DNA of 64,000 nucleotides from Verrucomicrobiaceae bacterium UBA1938 (GCA_002336895.1 DDFC01000031.1:131232-195231), one strand, 5' to 3'. Positions 26,903 to 36,335 are shown, counted from the first letter of the stretch. Numbers and translations are program-made. Notes: generated by a model not told the origin, from the sequence alone.

Positions 26903-28201
26903 TCACTTCCCGATCTTATACAGCGCTTTGTCCGTGCGGACGAACAGGGCGCTGCCATCGGCGATCGGACTCGCCATGATCGCGCCATCCAGCGGGTTCT
27001 GCGCGATGATCTTGAACTCCTTGGCTGCGTTCACAATCGTGACCACGCCTTCGCGGCTGCAGAAATACAGCTTCCCATCCGCCAAAATCGGCGAGGCGCT
27101 GTACTTGCCACCGATGCGCTCGCGGTAGTACGCCTCTCCGGTTTTCGTGTCCACGCAGCTCACGATGCCGCCGTCATCCACATAATAAATCAGGCCGTCA
27201 TGCAGCACGGGCGAGCACATCTTGGGCGCGTTCTTGTTGTTGCGCCACGCCACTTCGGGTGTCTTCACCCCCGCGTATTTCAGCGCCACCACCGCCGACT
27301 TTCCATACGCGGTGCTGAAGTAAATCTGCTGGTCATCCGCCACAGGCACGGTGGACATGGAAAAGCCCAGCTCTCCGTAGTGCACCTTCCACAGCTCATT
27401 GCCCGTGGCGGGGTCATAGCCGTAGATGTTGTTCGCGGCGGAGCTGACCACCTGCGGTGTGCCATTGATCGTCACCACCAGCGGGGTGCCGTAGGCTTTG
27501 CGCTGCTGCGGGCGCGGGTCCATCTCGCCGCTGCGGGGTGTCTTCCACGCGACTTTGCCGGTGTTCTTGTCAAAGGCGGCGATGAACTGGGCATCGCTGC
27601 CGTCAAAGTGTGCGATCAGCCGGTCTCCATGCAGCACTGCGGTGGAGCCCGGGCCATTCTCATGCATCACATGCAGCTCCTCGTTTTTCCACAGCGCCTT
27701 CAGCGTGCGTGTGTCCAGCGCCACTGTGCCAAACGTGCCAAAGTGCGCATACAGCCGCCCTTCCTCCATCACCGGAGATGGCGAGGCATAGCTGTTGAGC
27801 TGATGCGCCCACTGCGGGTCCTTCACATTCAGCAGCTCGATGTCGTGCAAAATTTTACCGCTGCTGCGGTCCAGACACACAGCCCGCAGACTCAACGAGC
27901 CGAGAACCGTCAGCGGCTGGTCTCCGGTGTTGGTTTCCAGACGGCGCTTGGCCTCATCAGGTGTCGCGGCTGTCTCCAGTGCCGTGGTGAGCCAGATCTG
28001 GTCTCCCCACATCACCGGAGTCGAGTGCCCACGCCCCGGCAGAGCGGTCTTCCAGGCCACGTTGCTTGTTTCGCTCCACGTGTCCGGCAGTCCGGATGCA
28101 GCGGCATGTCCCTGGGCGGAAGGGCCGCGCCATTCGGGCCAGTTTCCGGCATGGGCGGCAGTTGAAAGAAGCAGGAGGGCGGGCAGCAGTCGGGACATCA
28201 T
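26903..28201 (-). CDS. Secreted PQQ-like beta-propeller repeat protein
   Basis: This 432-aa protein has a signal peptide (MMSRLLPALLLLSTAAHAG) and starts the mature part with NWPEWRGPSAQG, the standard entry to the PQQ-binding-like/YVTN propeller proteins common in Planctomycetes and Verrucomicrobia. Repeated blade motifs (VSCVDTKTGEAYYRERIGG, YGYDPATGNELWKV, ALDTRTLKALWKN) fit an eight-bladed WD-type propeller. PQQ-like cofactor use is not assured; many of these act as binding or scaffold proteins. The ORF could begin 30 codons earlier (28291), but ATG 28201 gives the signal peptide. It is divergent from the gene at 28257. Confidence 0.85.
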   Translation of the reverse strand: MMSRLLPALLLLSTAAHAGNWPEWRGPSAQGHAAASGLPDTWSETSNVAWKTALPGRGHSTPVMWGDQIWLTTALETAATPDEAKRRLETNTGDQPLTVLGSLSLRAVCLDRSSGKILHDIELLNVKDPQWAHQLNSYASPSPVMEEGRLYAHFGTFGTVALDTRTLKALWKNEELHVMHENGPGSTAVLHGDRLIAHFDGSDAQFIAAFDKNTGKVAWKTPRSGEMDPRPQQRKAYGTPLVVTINGTPQVVSSAANNIYGYDPATGNELWKVHYGELGFSMSTVPVADDQQIYFSTAYGKSAVVALKYAGVKTPEVAWRNNKNAPKMCSPVLHDGLIYYVDDGGIVSCVDTKTGEAYYRERIGGKYSASPILADGKLYFCSREGVVTIVNAAKEFKIIAQNPLDGAIMASPIADGSALFVRTDKALYKIGK

Positions 28202-28256
28202 GATGCGAGAAAAAACGTGGCGGGCGGCGGAGAACTGTCTTTCACTAGCATCGACC

Positions 28257-29123
28257 ATGCGCATCCTGTTTTTTCTTTTTGTTTCAGCCACCGCGCTTCA
28301 GGCCCAGAAAGCAGAGCTGGAGACGTACATCGAGGTGAGGCACGGCACGCTGCCAATCGTCCTCACGGTGCCGCATGGCGGCAGCCTGAAACCGGCCAAC
28401 GTGCTGGCCCGCCGCTACGGTGTCACAGGCACTGATTCCAACACCATCCCACTGGCGGAGATGCTCATCGAGGAGCTGGAGGCACGCTACGGTGGCAGGC
28501 CTCACGCCATCATCTCCCGCCTGCACCGCACGAAGCTCGACCCCAACCGCGATCTCGAAGAGGCCGCCCAAGGAGACCCCACCGCCATCGCCGCCTGGCA
28601 GCGCTTTCATGACAGCGCCCAGAAGGCCTGCGACAGCGTGATGAAAAAAAGCGGGCTCGGCCTGCTGCTGGACATCCACGGCCACCGCCATCTCGATCAG
28701 CGCGTGGAGCTGGGCTATCTGGTCAAGGGAGACATCCTCAAGCGCACCGACGAAGAGCTGAATGCGGACGCCGCCCTCATCGCCTCCACCTGCATCCGGG
28801 ATCTGGACAAACGCTCGCCACAGAGCTTTGCCGAACTGTTGCGCGGCCCCCAGAGCCTGGGCGGCCTGCTGGAGTTTCGCGGTTTTCGCAGCCTGCCCAG
28901 CCCCACCAAATCAAATCCGGGTTTCATGGCCAGCTACTTCAGCGGTGTGTATGATGTGGTGGCGCATGGCTCGCGCAGCAGCGGCACCGTGAGCGCCATT
29001 CAGGTGGAGTGCCCCTGGAACAATGTGCGGGACACGCCCGAGAACCAGCGCCGCTTTGCCGTGGCACTGGCGGACTCACTCGGCGTTTACTTTGAGGTCC
29101 ACTTTGGCCGGAAGCTGAAGTGA
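28257..29123 (+). CDS. Secreted N-formylglutamate amidohydrolase-like protein
   Basis: This 288-aa protein has a short signal peptide (residues 1-16, ending ALQAQ). The mature protein has VPHGGSLKP, near-histidine and acidic segments RLHRTKLDPNRDLEEA and LLLDIHGHRH, the layout of the N-formylglutamate amidohydrolase (FGase) family and related zinc amidohydrolases. A periplasmic amidase or peptidase role is likely; the real substrate is unknown, since canonical HutG-type enzymes are cytoplasmic. It is divergent from the propeller gene and convergent with the urea-transporter-like gene, whose 3' end overlaps its last 48 bp. Confidence 0.75.
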   Translation: MRILFFLFVSATALQAQKAELETYIEVRHGTLPIVLTVPHGGSLKPANVLARRYGVTGTDSNTIPLAEMLIEELEARYGGRPHAIISRLHRTKLDPNRDLEEAAQGDPTAIAAWQRFHDSAQKACDSVMKKSGLGLLLDIHGHRHLDQRVELGYLVKGDILKRTDEELNADAALIASTCIRDLDKRSPQSFAELLRGPQSLGGLLEFRGFRSLPSPTKSNPGFMASYFSGVYDVVAHGSRSSGTVSAIQVECPWNNVRDTPENQRRFAVALADSLGVYFEVHFGRKLK

Positions 29124-30587
29124 GCGCGCCGTCTTCGGCTGCGGCTGTCCGGGATCTGCTTTTCTGAGCTTCTCCCAGCAGGCATCGGCCACTTCCTTCT
29201 GCGCGCAGAAGGAGCGGATGTCCGCTGGCGTGCAGCAGGCCCAGTCCACCGGGATGCGCTCATCCCGCAGCCCACGACGATGCAGCCAGCCAAAGAAGGC
29301 GATGCTGCCCAGCAGCGCCATATTGAATGGCAGGCACAAAGGCAGCAGCGCCAGCCGCAGCAGTGCCTCGGAGAGCGGCTCCCAGAGCAGCGCCAGCATC
29401 ACAATGACGAGCAGCGTCCACGCCACCGTTCTCACATTCAGCCGCAGGTAGTGACCGCCGAGAGCCAGAGCCAGCACCACCACATTCATGGCAAAGGCAG
29501 GATCACCGAAGACCGGCCTCCATGCAGAGCCCAGCATGCAGATGAGCACGGCCGTCAGCGCCACCAGCGCACTGGTGCGCGAGTGAAACAGCAGGCCGAT
29601 GAAAAACCACACCCAGCACAGCAGCACCCGCGTGGAAGTAAACTGCGCCGTCAGGCTCAGATGGCTGGAGAGAAATCCGCTCCACGCCTTCGCATACGAC
29701 TCCGCCTTGCCGCCGGACAGCGTGGCGGCAAAGCCGCTGAAGGCATCTGCAAACAGCGGAGCACAGAGCGCTGCGGTGGTGAAATGCCGTCTCGCCTCCT
29801 CAGGTTGCCCTGCCTGCAACGCGCACCAGCCCAGGCCGTCCCACGAGTCGGCAAAGAAGGAATCCAGCGCCACGGCACGGCGGAATGCCAGCACTGCATC
29901 GTCATATCGTCCCTGGCGGAAGCGGCTCCAGCCCAGCCCGTCGTACGCATCCGCCACTCCGATTTTCAGCGACAGCACGCGGGAGAAGGCCGTCTGTGCA
30001 CCAGTCTGATCTCCGCGTCGATACAGGCTCCAGCCCAGCCCGGCGCAGCGGTAGGCCTCGGCCATGTCCGTGCTCACCTCCGTATTGAGGAAATGCTTCT
30101 CCGCCTTTTCAAAGCGGTTGGTCAGCAGTGCGCGCCAGCCGCGCGTCAGCTCGGCATCATGCACGCCGAAGAAGATGAGCGCCGTCAGCGCCGCCCAGGC
30201 TGCGGCCACATACGGCAGGCTGAAGAGCACATAGGGGGACTTCTTTTCATGCATGCGCTCCGCCACCGGCACAAAAAAGAACGCCATGCCAGCACAGCCC
30301 AGCGCCGTGGCCAGCGCCTGCGCCCACAGCGGCACCTGCGGAAAGAGATACCACAGCCCTCCCAGCAGTGCACCGTTCACGCTGAAGAGCCCCGTCTTCA
30401 GCACGCTGTCATCCTGCGCCCTCCATAGCGAGATGGCGGAGATGAGCAGCGCCCCGCCCAGACTCATCAGCGCCATGTCGGCAGAGAGTACAAACATCCC
30501 GATGAGCACGCACATGCCGGTGATGCGGTTGTTCGCCACGAGCATCTGCCCGTAACCACGCAGGGTGTGGTCGATCAGGCGTTTCAT
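29076..30587 (-). CDS. Urea-transporter-like membrane protein interrupted by TPR repeats
   Basis: This 503-aa protein has an N-terminal half (about 10-150) with NNRITGMCVLIGMFV and LFSVNGALLGGLWYLFP, patterns typical of urea transporters (PF03253). Then about 155-285 reads as three TPR units (MAEAYRCAGLGWSLYRRGD, VADAYDGLGWSRFRQGRYDDA, SWDGLGWCALQAGQPEEA), followed by a second membrane half ending with NVVVLALALGGHYLR and LPLCLPFNMALLG. So one UT-like unit appears split by a soluble TPR module. It is the last gene of the cluster and overlaps the upstream adenylate-forming enzyme gene by ATGA. Urea or amide transport is suggested by homology, but transport ability with the insertion is unproven. 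Confidence 0.7.
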   Translation of the reverse strand: MKRLIDHTLRGYGQMLVANNRITGMCVLIGMFVLSADMALMSLGGALLISAISLWRAQDDSVLKTGLFSVNGALLGGLWYLFPQVPLWAQALATALGCAGMAFFFVPVAERMHEKKSPYVLFSLPYVAAAWAALTALIFFGVHDAELTRGWRALLTNRFEKAEKHFLNTEVSTDMAEAYRCAGLGWSLYRRGDQTGAQTAFSRVLSLKIGVADAYDGLGWSRFRQGRYDDAVLAFRRAVALDSFFADSWDGLGWCALQAGQPEEARRHFTTAALCAPLFADAFSGFAATLSGGKAESYAKAWSGFLSSHLSLTAQFTSTRVLLCWVWFFIGLLFHSRTSALVALTAVLICMLGSAWRPVFGDPAFAMNVVVLALALGGHYLRLNVRTVAWTLLVIVMLALLWEPLSEALLRLALLPLCLPFNMALLGSIAFFGWLHRRGLRDERIPVDWACCTPADIRSFCAQKEVADACWEKLRKADPGQPQPKTARSLQLPAKVDLKVNAE

Positions 30588-31909
30588 GCAGCCAGGGGGA
30601 GTTCGGAAATCACGAGCGGCACCTTATGCGAACCTGAGGGCGCGGCAATCATGGAGACAAAGCTGATTTGCACAGAGACTGCGCCGCCTAAAGCCTGATT
30701 CAGCGCAGTCTGCACTCCGTTTTCGATGCTGCCTTTCGACGCACCGGCCTCGATCACCACCCGTACCTCAAGCACACCCGGCAGCTTCTGCACCACTTGG
30801 TACTGCGCGAGCCCCGGCACCTCCTCGATCGCATTGGTGATGACATAGGGCGAGATTGTTACGCCACTTTGCGCACGCAGCATGGCGGCGCTGCGCCCCT
30901 CGATCTGCCGGATGCTGCGCGCACTGCTGCCGCAGGAACAGGGTTCCGTTTCCCAGCGCGCCAGGTCCCCCAGACCGCGATACCGCAGGATCGGTGTGGC
31001 GGTGTTGGTGAGATCCGTGATGACGATGTGCCCCAGCCCGTCGGTGGGCCGCCCGCTCTCATCCACGATCTCACAGATCACGTTCGTCTCGGCAATGTGC
31101 CACCGCGCATCATGCAGGCACTGCCAGGCGACCAGCCCACCTTCGGTGCTCGTGTAGGTCTCGATCAGCCGTGCGTTTGGGAAAACATGCCCCAGCAGAT
31201 GCTTCGTATGCGCGTCCAGCATCTCGGAGGTGAGATGGATGATCCGCGTTTGGTTCACCACCCGCTTCTGGCCCCGCAGATCCAGCGCGATGGCACGCAG
31301 CGTCGATGGATAGGAGGAGATGAATTCGGGCGCAATTCCCAGCAGCTCATGCGTGAGCTTGGCCACGGGGTCATGCACTGAAAAGAGGCGCGAATTCGGC
31401 ACCGTCGTACGCAGCAGGTCAGCGGCGGCGTAGTCGATGCTGTCCCGCGCCATGTCCACCAGATACAGCCCGTTGCTGATGGGCCTTCCCTGGCACCAGT
31501 CATAAAACAGCGCCGTGTTCCAGGCCATGTAGTGCCAGAGCGAATCCTCCGTGCGCGCCATGCTGGCGGGGATGCCGGTGGAGCCTGAGGAAGCGATCCA
31601 CCGCACCTCATCACGATTGTTTTTGCAGATCAGATCCTCCTTCGTGGCGGTGCGCAGGTCATGCTTGGTCAGCAGCGGGATTTTGGAAAGATCGTCCCAG
31701 TCATCCAGCATCGCAGGTGTGAATCCTGCCTGCTTAAACAACCGCTGGTAAAGCGGGATGTTTTCATGCGCATGCTTCACCAGCGCCCGCAGCGTGCGCC
31801 ACTGGTGCGCCCGCCGCTTTGGTGTGCTCCACCCGCGCTGCTCGATCACCTGGTCAAGCGCGGCATGCAGCCGCCGTCCGCGTGAGCGAATCTGGGAGGG
31901 AGTGTGCAT
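30584..31909 (-). CDS. PaaK/CapK-type adenylate-forming enzyme
   Basis: This 441-aa ANL-superfamily enzyme is closest in pattern to phenylacetate-CoA ligase/coenzyme F390 synthetase/CapK proteins. Visible are an AMP-binding stretch IASSGSTGIPASM, the aromatic-residue region LYLVDMARDSIDY, the TSTEGGLVAWQC segment, and the C-terminal LRYRGLGDLARWETEPCSCGSSARSIRQIEGR typical of this branch. It should activate a carboxylate as an acyl-adenylate; the acceptor (CoA, amine or carrier) is unknown. It sits between a secreted TPR gene and the split UT gene, in the PqqD/ATP-grasp/decarboxylase cluster, so its substrate is probably an intermediate of that pathway. Confidence 0.85.
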   Translation of the reverse strand: MHTPSQIRSRGRRLHAALDQVIEQRGWSTPKRRAHQWRTLRALVKHAHENIPLYQRLFKQAGFTPAMLDDWDDLSKIPLLTKHDLRTATKEDLICKNNRDEVRWIASSGSTGIPASMARTEDSLWHYMAWNTALFYDWCQGRPISNGLYLVDMARDSIDYAAADLLRTTVPNSRLFSVHDPVAKLTHELLGIAPEFISSYPSTLRAIALDLRGQKRVVNQTRIIHLTSEMLDAHTKHLLGHVFPNARLIETYTSTEGGLVAWQCLHDARWHIAETNVICEIVDESGRPTDGLGHIVITDLTNTATPILRYRGLGDLARWETEPCSCGSSARSIRQIEGRSAAMLRAQSGVTISPYVITNAIEEVPGLAQYQVVQKLPGVLEVRVVIEAGASKGSIENGVQTALNQALGGAVSVQISFVSMIAAPSGSHKVPLVISELPLAA

Positions 31910-31924
31910 GGCGGGCCTCCCGGC

Positions 31925-32572
31925 TCAGTTCAGACCAAGAGGCGGCCGCAGCCCCGGATGAGTGATGGCAAAGCCGTCGCGCACCAGGTAACCCTCCGGA
32001 TTGATCTCAATGAGTTTTTCAAACAAGGGTGCCGCCAGCCGTGCCTGCCCCTGGCTGATCTGCGACCAGCCAAACCAGCTCATGGCGATGGGCTCCTCCG
32101 GCATCAGCTTGTAGGCACGCTCAAAAAACACCTCCGCTTTCCGGAAGTCCTGCTGATTGTAGAGGATCTCTCCGGCGACGAGCAGCGTGGAGCGGTGAAA
32201 CTGGTCGATCTTGAGCACCTCCCGCGCCGCGCGCAGCACATCGTCGGGCTTCATCTGCGCCTGATACACATTCATCATGCCCAGGTGGGGAGTGATGGCG
32301 CGTGGCTCCTGCTTGGCCGCCGTCGTATAGTACTGGATGGCCTTGGCATAGTCTTGTTTGAGATACGAGAGCCAGCCGGCGCGCACTGCGGCCAGGTAGG
32401 TTTCACCTCCCGCGTTTTTAAAGGCCAGCACGCTGTCCAGCGCAGCGCTGTAGTCTTTGTCGGACTCTTCTGTGAGAGATTTCTGCCAGGCTTCGGAGAT
32501 GGCGGCCAGCTTGTCGGCGGCATTCGCGACGGTGACGCAGGTGAAGGCCAGAATGAGGATGGATGTTTTCAT
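31925..32572 (-). CDS. Secreted TPR protein of the urea-transporter cluster
   Basis: This 215-aa protein has a clean signal peptide (residues 1-18, ending ANAADK). About four helix pairs with TPR spacing follow, e.g. LAAVRAGWLSYLKQDYAKAIQYY and LLVAGEILYNQQDFRKAEVFF. It is probably a periplasmic binding or scaffolding protein for partner proteins of the same cluster. The stop lies 15 bp before the adenylate-forming enzyme gene, and the gene is 20 bp after the UT/M23 fusion, so it belongs to the transcription unit. No enzyme motif is visible. Confidence 0.75.
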   Translation of the reverse strand: MKTSILILAFTCVTVANAADKLAAISEAWQKSLTEESDKDYSAALDSVLAFKNAGGETYLAAVRAGWLSYLKQDYAKAIQYYTTAAKQEPRAITPHLGMMNVYQAQMKPDDVLRAAREVLKIDQFHRSTLLVAGEILYNQQDFRKAEVFFERAYKLMPEEPIAMSWFGWSQISQGQARLAAPLFEKLIEINPEGYLVRDGFAITHPGLRPPLGLN

Positions 32573-32592
32573 GGTCGATGGTGGGAGTGTGT

Positions 32593-34899
32593 TTATTCGA
32601 GGTCGCCGTTGGGCAGGGTGGGGGTGAAATCAGTCTGCGTGAAGACCACGTCGTGATCTTGGAAATGGGCCGTCAGGCAGGTCAGCCCGCGGATGGGCTC
32701 GATCGTGAACTCGATCTCGCGCGGCACATCGCCGCCAGCTTCAGCCATGGTGGTAGTCAGATGCAGGCGCTGCGGTGTGGGGTGCAGCGCATGGCGTGTG
32801 CTCACGCGCAGATGGTCGTGTCCCGCATACGGCGCAAAGACGCCCGCCAATGCCCGGCCGTGCTGCTTTGGCTGCAAAGCGACACAATCCTCCCAGTTCA
32901 TGCCGCTCTGATAAGCGAATGGCACGGTGGGCATGGCGAGCGAAATCAGGCGCAGCAGCTGCGAGCGTCCGCTGAGGCTGCTCTGCGTGATCTGCAGTGC
33001 ATGCAGACCCAGCACGAGCGTCAGGGATTCCCCGCCGCGGCGTATCAGGTAGCGGCCGGACTCATCCAGCGTGGTGGTGATCGTCTCATAGGCGACCGAT
33101 CCCTCACTGCTGATACGATACGTGGCTGCTCCCGGGGCAAAATGGGCCAGCGTGCCCAGCACGGTGATGGAGACCGTCGCCGGGGCGATTCGGGCTCCCA
33201 CTTTGGGCACACTGGCAAAGTTCCAGCGCACCCCGTGATCCGTGCGCGTGAAGAAGTTCGTGAGACAGAAGGGCGCGGTGGGTGCGCCGGTTTCCGCGCT
33301 GGCTTGATTGTGCAGGTGGATGTGCGGCACCGGGCTGCGGCCCGAGTTTCCGCAGTAGCCCAGCAGCTCTCCAGCGCCCACACGCTGGCCGGTTTTGACC
33401 AGGATGCCGTTCTTCATGAAATGCGCCAGCTTCACGATGCCGCCGTAGTCCAGGCGCAGGATCAGGTGGTTGCCCCAGTTGCTGGCAAAGTTGCAGCCGC
33501 CCGGTGCGTTGTCCGCCACGCCATCGACCACACGAAGGATCTCTCCGGCTCCGGGGGCACGCACTTCCAGGCCCTGCGTGTAGTAGCGGCTCAGGTTGTC
33601 ATCGCAGCCAGGAGGGCAGGCGTTTCCAGCGGCGTCATGCACTTCAAAGTCGAGCGCATGCTTCCACTCACCACGATGGCTCAGCTTGTCGTCAAATCCC
33701 TGCGTCACCGTGACCTCGCGCGCTGTGGGCAGCAGCACATGCGTCTCATGGCGGTGGGGGAAGCGGTGCTCCGCCAGCGCCAGCGCGGCAGCGGCGGATT
33801 CCGGATTCTCAAACACACCCGCGACCGGCAGCAGCGTGCCCGGTTTCTCGCGCAGGCGCAGGCAGCACAGCAGGCTCCAGATCGTCAGCAGATAGGGCAG
33901 CGGCAGATACTCCCAGCCCGAGCCGCGCAGGAAATGCTGCACCGCCGCCACATGCAGCGCTGCCACACCGCCTGCCACAAAGGCCAGCGCCAGGCTGCTC
34001 CACGACGGCACAAAATAAACAGCGCCCAGCGCCATGCCCGCCAGCAGGTAGTTGTGCCCCGCAAACCAGCCCAGCCATTGCAGCCCGCAGGCCTCCAGCA
34101 TCTTCACCACGAGAATGCCTCCTGCATAGCCCACGATGGCATTGATCATCGCCACACGGGACCACACCATCACCGCGCACATTACTGCGATCCCCGCCCA
34201 CACATTCGGCAGAAACAAAATGGTCCCCATGCTGCGCAGGAAGGCGCTCGCCACATATGGCAGCACAGGCTCATCCGGCAGCCCCATGTCCAGCAGCGAT
34301 GTATTGGCGGCCCAGTGCGGGAAAAACGTCAGCAGGCTGCCAAAGGAGACGACAAAGGCCACGCTCAGCGGCGGCAGCCCGGCACGCAGCGGAAACCAGT
34401 GCCACAGCGCCGCCGAAAGCAGCAGCGTGTACACCGTCACCACCACCAGCATGCCCCAGACGGCCCCGGCACCCAGCGTGGAACCGCGTGTGATCCATGC
34501 CACCGCCAGCGCACTGAGGAAGACATTGTACAGCAGCGTGCCGTCCTTCCGCATGGCGGCGGGCAGTTGCAGCAGCCTGGCCATCAGCCCGCCCAGCAGG
34601 CAGGCGCTCATGGCAAAGACAAAGTACCTCGGCATGAAAAGCAGCGTGGCGCACAGCAGCGCCCCCGCCTTCCAGCTGCCGCACAGAAAGATGGAGCTGG
34701 CAGCACGCGCGACCTCCTTCAGCGGAGCCGCAAGAGTTTCCAGACGAGGCCGCAGCACCCGGCCGAGTGCCGCCGCTCTATCCCGGAGGGAAGGCGCACG
34801 CGTGGTGCTTTCTTCGAGAATGGCCATCACGGGGAGGGTAGATGGGGCTTCCGAGTTCATAAGGTGGATGGTTGGATTCGATGTTCCTGGCTGGATCAT
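32593..34899 (-). CDS. Urea transporter fused to an M23-family peptidase
   Basis: This 768-aa protein starts with a membrane half of about ten helices in two UT-type repeats (NVFLSALAVAWI, INAIVGYAGGILV, GHNYLLAGMALGAVYFVPSWSS, LPLPYLLTIWSLL). From about residue 420 a LytM/M23-type metallopeptidase follows (KHALDFEV, GNHLILRLDY, NSGRSPVPHIHLHNQ), then a beta-rich tail. The zinc-site motifs HxxD and HxH are present in the variant form used by this UT-linked branch. ATG 34899 is taken because it overlaps the decarboxylase stop (ATGA); an ATG at 34860 is an alternative. The combination suggests a channel coupled to cleavage or binding of peptidoglycan-like or peptide material at the envelope, which is inference. 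Confidence 0.8.
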   Translation of the reverse strand: MIQPGTSNPTIHLMNSEAPSTLPVMAILEESTTRAPSLRDRAAALGRVLRPRLETLAAPLKEVARAASSIFLCGSWKAGALLCATLLFMPRYFVFAMSACLLGGLMARLLQLPAAMRKDGTLLYNVFLSALAVAWITRGSTLGAGAVWGMLVVVTVYTLLLSAALWHWFPLRAGLPPLSVAFVVSFGSLLTFFPHWAANTSLLDMGLPDEPVLPYVASAFLRSMGTILFLPNVWAGIAVMCAVMVWSRVAMINAIVGYAGGILVVKMLEACGLQWLGWFAGHNYLLAGMALGAVYFVPSWSSLALAFVAGGVAALHVAAVQHFLRGSGWEYLPLPYLLTIWSLLCCLRLREKPGTLLPVAGVFENPESAAAALALAEHRFPHRHETHVLLPTAREVTVTQGFDDKLSHRGEWKHALDFEVHDAAGNACPPGCDDNLSRYYTQGLEVRAPGAGEILRVVDGVADNAPGGCNFASNWGNHLILRLDYGGIVKLAHFMKNGILVKTGQRVGAGELLGYCGNSGRSPVPHIHLHNQASAETGAPTAPFCLTNFFTRTDHGVRWNFASVPKVGARIAPATVSITVLGTLAHFAPGAATYRISSEGSVAYETITTTLDESGRYLIRRGGESLTLVLGLHALQITQSSLSGRSQLLRLISLAMPTVPFAYQSGMNWEDCVALQPKQHGRALAGVFAPYAGHDHLRVSTRHALHPTPQRLHLTTTMAEAGGDVPREIEFTIEPIRGLTCLTAHFQDHDVVFTQTDFTPTLPNGDLE

Positions 34900-36335
34900 G
34901 CACGGCTGCTGCTCAGCAGATGCTCCGGCACGCGCTCCAGGCGCTGCACATAGTCGAGGTCTTCGCGCTCGCGGATCACATCCACACGGCCGTCCAGGCC
35001 GATCATCACCACCGCCGGACGGTAGGTGATGAACTGCATGCTCTGCGTGAAATTGTACGCGCCCACCGGATGCATCACCAGATGATCGCCCGTGGTCATC
35101 GCCGGCAGCGAGACCTGCTCGCGGATCACATCGATGTTCATGCACAGGCAGCCGTAGAGCTTCACCGGATGCTGCGCGCTTTCTCGCAGTGCTTTGGCCG
35201 GCTTCACATTGAAGCGGTACCAGTTCCCGCTGTAGAGGATGTTTATGCCGGCATCGATGACGTAAGCCGCGCCTGTGGACTCAGGCACATAAGCCGGAGC
35301 CTTGGCCGCCTTGCCCGCGAGTGTGATCGGGCCTGAGGCTCCCGTCTGCTTCACCGCCACGATGCTGGTGATGAGATGGCCCGCTTCATCCACCAGAGCA
35401 CGACCGCTTTCCAGATACAGGCGCGGGCGGCGGTCACACGGCAGCGTATTCAGCGCTCCAGCGATGGCCTCGGCATATTTCTCGATCGGCGGCACCACCT
35501 GCTCCGCCGGCTGATACGAATAATGCAGCGTGCTGAGAGAGGGGAAACCGCCTCCGAGGTTCAGATACTTCAAGGACCAGCCATGACTCTCACGGCACCG
35601 CTCCATCAGCGTGATCAGCTTCTCCGCCGCGACTTTGTACGCGTTTGGTTCCAAAATGTAGGTGCCGATGTGCGTGTGCAGCCCCTGCAGACGCAGACGC
35701 CCCTTGCTTTCGGCGATGCGGCGGATCGCACGCCAGGCCTCGCCGTTTTCCACGCCAAAGCCAAACTTGCTCCACACCGGCTGAATGCCCGCGTCCAGCC
35801 AGCAGCGGATGGCGATGTCGATGCTGCGCCCCTGCTCCCGGGCGATCGTGTCCAGCAGCAGCAGTTCATCCCAGTTGTCCACCTGGATCATCGCGCCTTC
35901 GCTGGCGGCCAGCTCCAGGCCCGCGCGGGTCTTGTGCGGCCCGTTGAAGATGATGTCACGTCCGGCGATGCCATTGCGCCGTGCTTTCTCATACTCAAAC
36001 TCGCTCACCACCTCCGCAATCGAGCCTTCGCTGTGGAAGACGCGGCAGATGGCGTTGAGATAGTTGGTCTTGTAGCTCCAGGCAAAGCGGGTGTTTGGAT
36101 AGCGGCTTTCAAAGGCCTCGCGGGCGTGCTGAATTTTCTCCCGCAGCGTGCGTTCGGAGAAGACGAATAGCGGCGAGCCAAAGCGCGCCGCCAGATCTGC
36201 CACCGGCACGCCGTCGATTCGTTCGCACACATTGTTGTTCAGGCCATGGGCATGGCGGTTGCGGTTGGCGGCGCTGTTCTGGCCGCTGAGATGCCGCGTG
36301 ATCGTCGGCGGAGAGTAGGGAAGGAGCTCTTGCAT
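34896..36335 (-). CDS. Fold-type III PLP-dependent amino-acid decarboxylase (Orn/Lys/Arg/DAP family)
   Basis: This 479-aa enzyme has the alanine-racemase fold: PLP lysine in FAWSYKTNY, the ring-stacking His in LHTHIGTYI, Gly motif NLGGGFPS, ESGRALVDEAG (usual EPGR) and a C-terminal GCLCMNIDVI that corresponds to the family's catalytic Cys-x3-Asp. It should decarboxylate an amino acid such as ornithine, lysine, arginine or diaminopimelate to an amine. Substrate specificity cannot be read from sequence. The neighbouring ATP-grasp enzyme and adenylate-forming enzyme suggest the amine is an intermediate that is ligated further. A longer TTG start at 36368 overlaps the previous stop; ATG 36335 is preferred. 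Confidence 0.9.
   Translation of the reverse strand: MQELLPYSPPTITRHLSGQNSAANRNRHAHGLNNNVCERIDGVPVADLAARFGSPLFVFSERTLREKIQHAREAFESRYPNTRFAWSYKTNYLNAICRVFHSEGSIAEVVSEFEYEKARRNGIAGRDIIFNGPHKTRAGLELAASEGAMIQVDNWDELLLLDTIAREQGRSIDIAIRCWLDAGIQPVWSKFGFGVENGEAWRAIRRIAESKGRLRLQGLHTHIGTYILEPNAYKVAAEKLITLMERCRESHGWSLKYLNLGGGFPSLSTLHYSYQPAEQVVPPIEKYAEAIAGALNTLPCDRRPRLYLESGRALVDEAGHLITSIVAVKQTGASGPITLAGKAAKAPAYVPESTGAAYVIDAGINILYSGNWYRFNVKPAKALRESAQHPVKLYGCLCMNIDVIREQVSLPAMTTGDHLVMHPVGAYNFTQSMQFITYRPAVVMIGLDGRVDVIREREDLDYVQRLERVPEHLLSSSRA

Noticed and set aside
34860..35145. Long N-terminal extension of the urea-transporter/M23 gene
   Set aside because: The extra residues are low-complexity and overlap the coding end of the decarboxylase gene; the frame is only open by chance.
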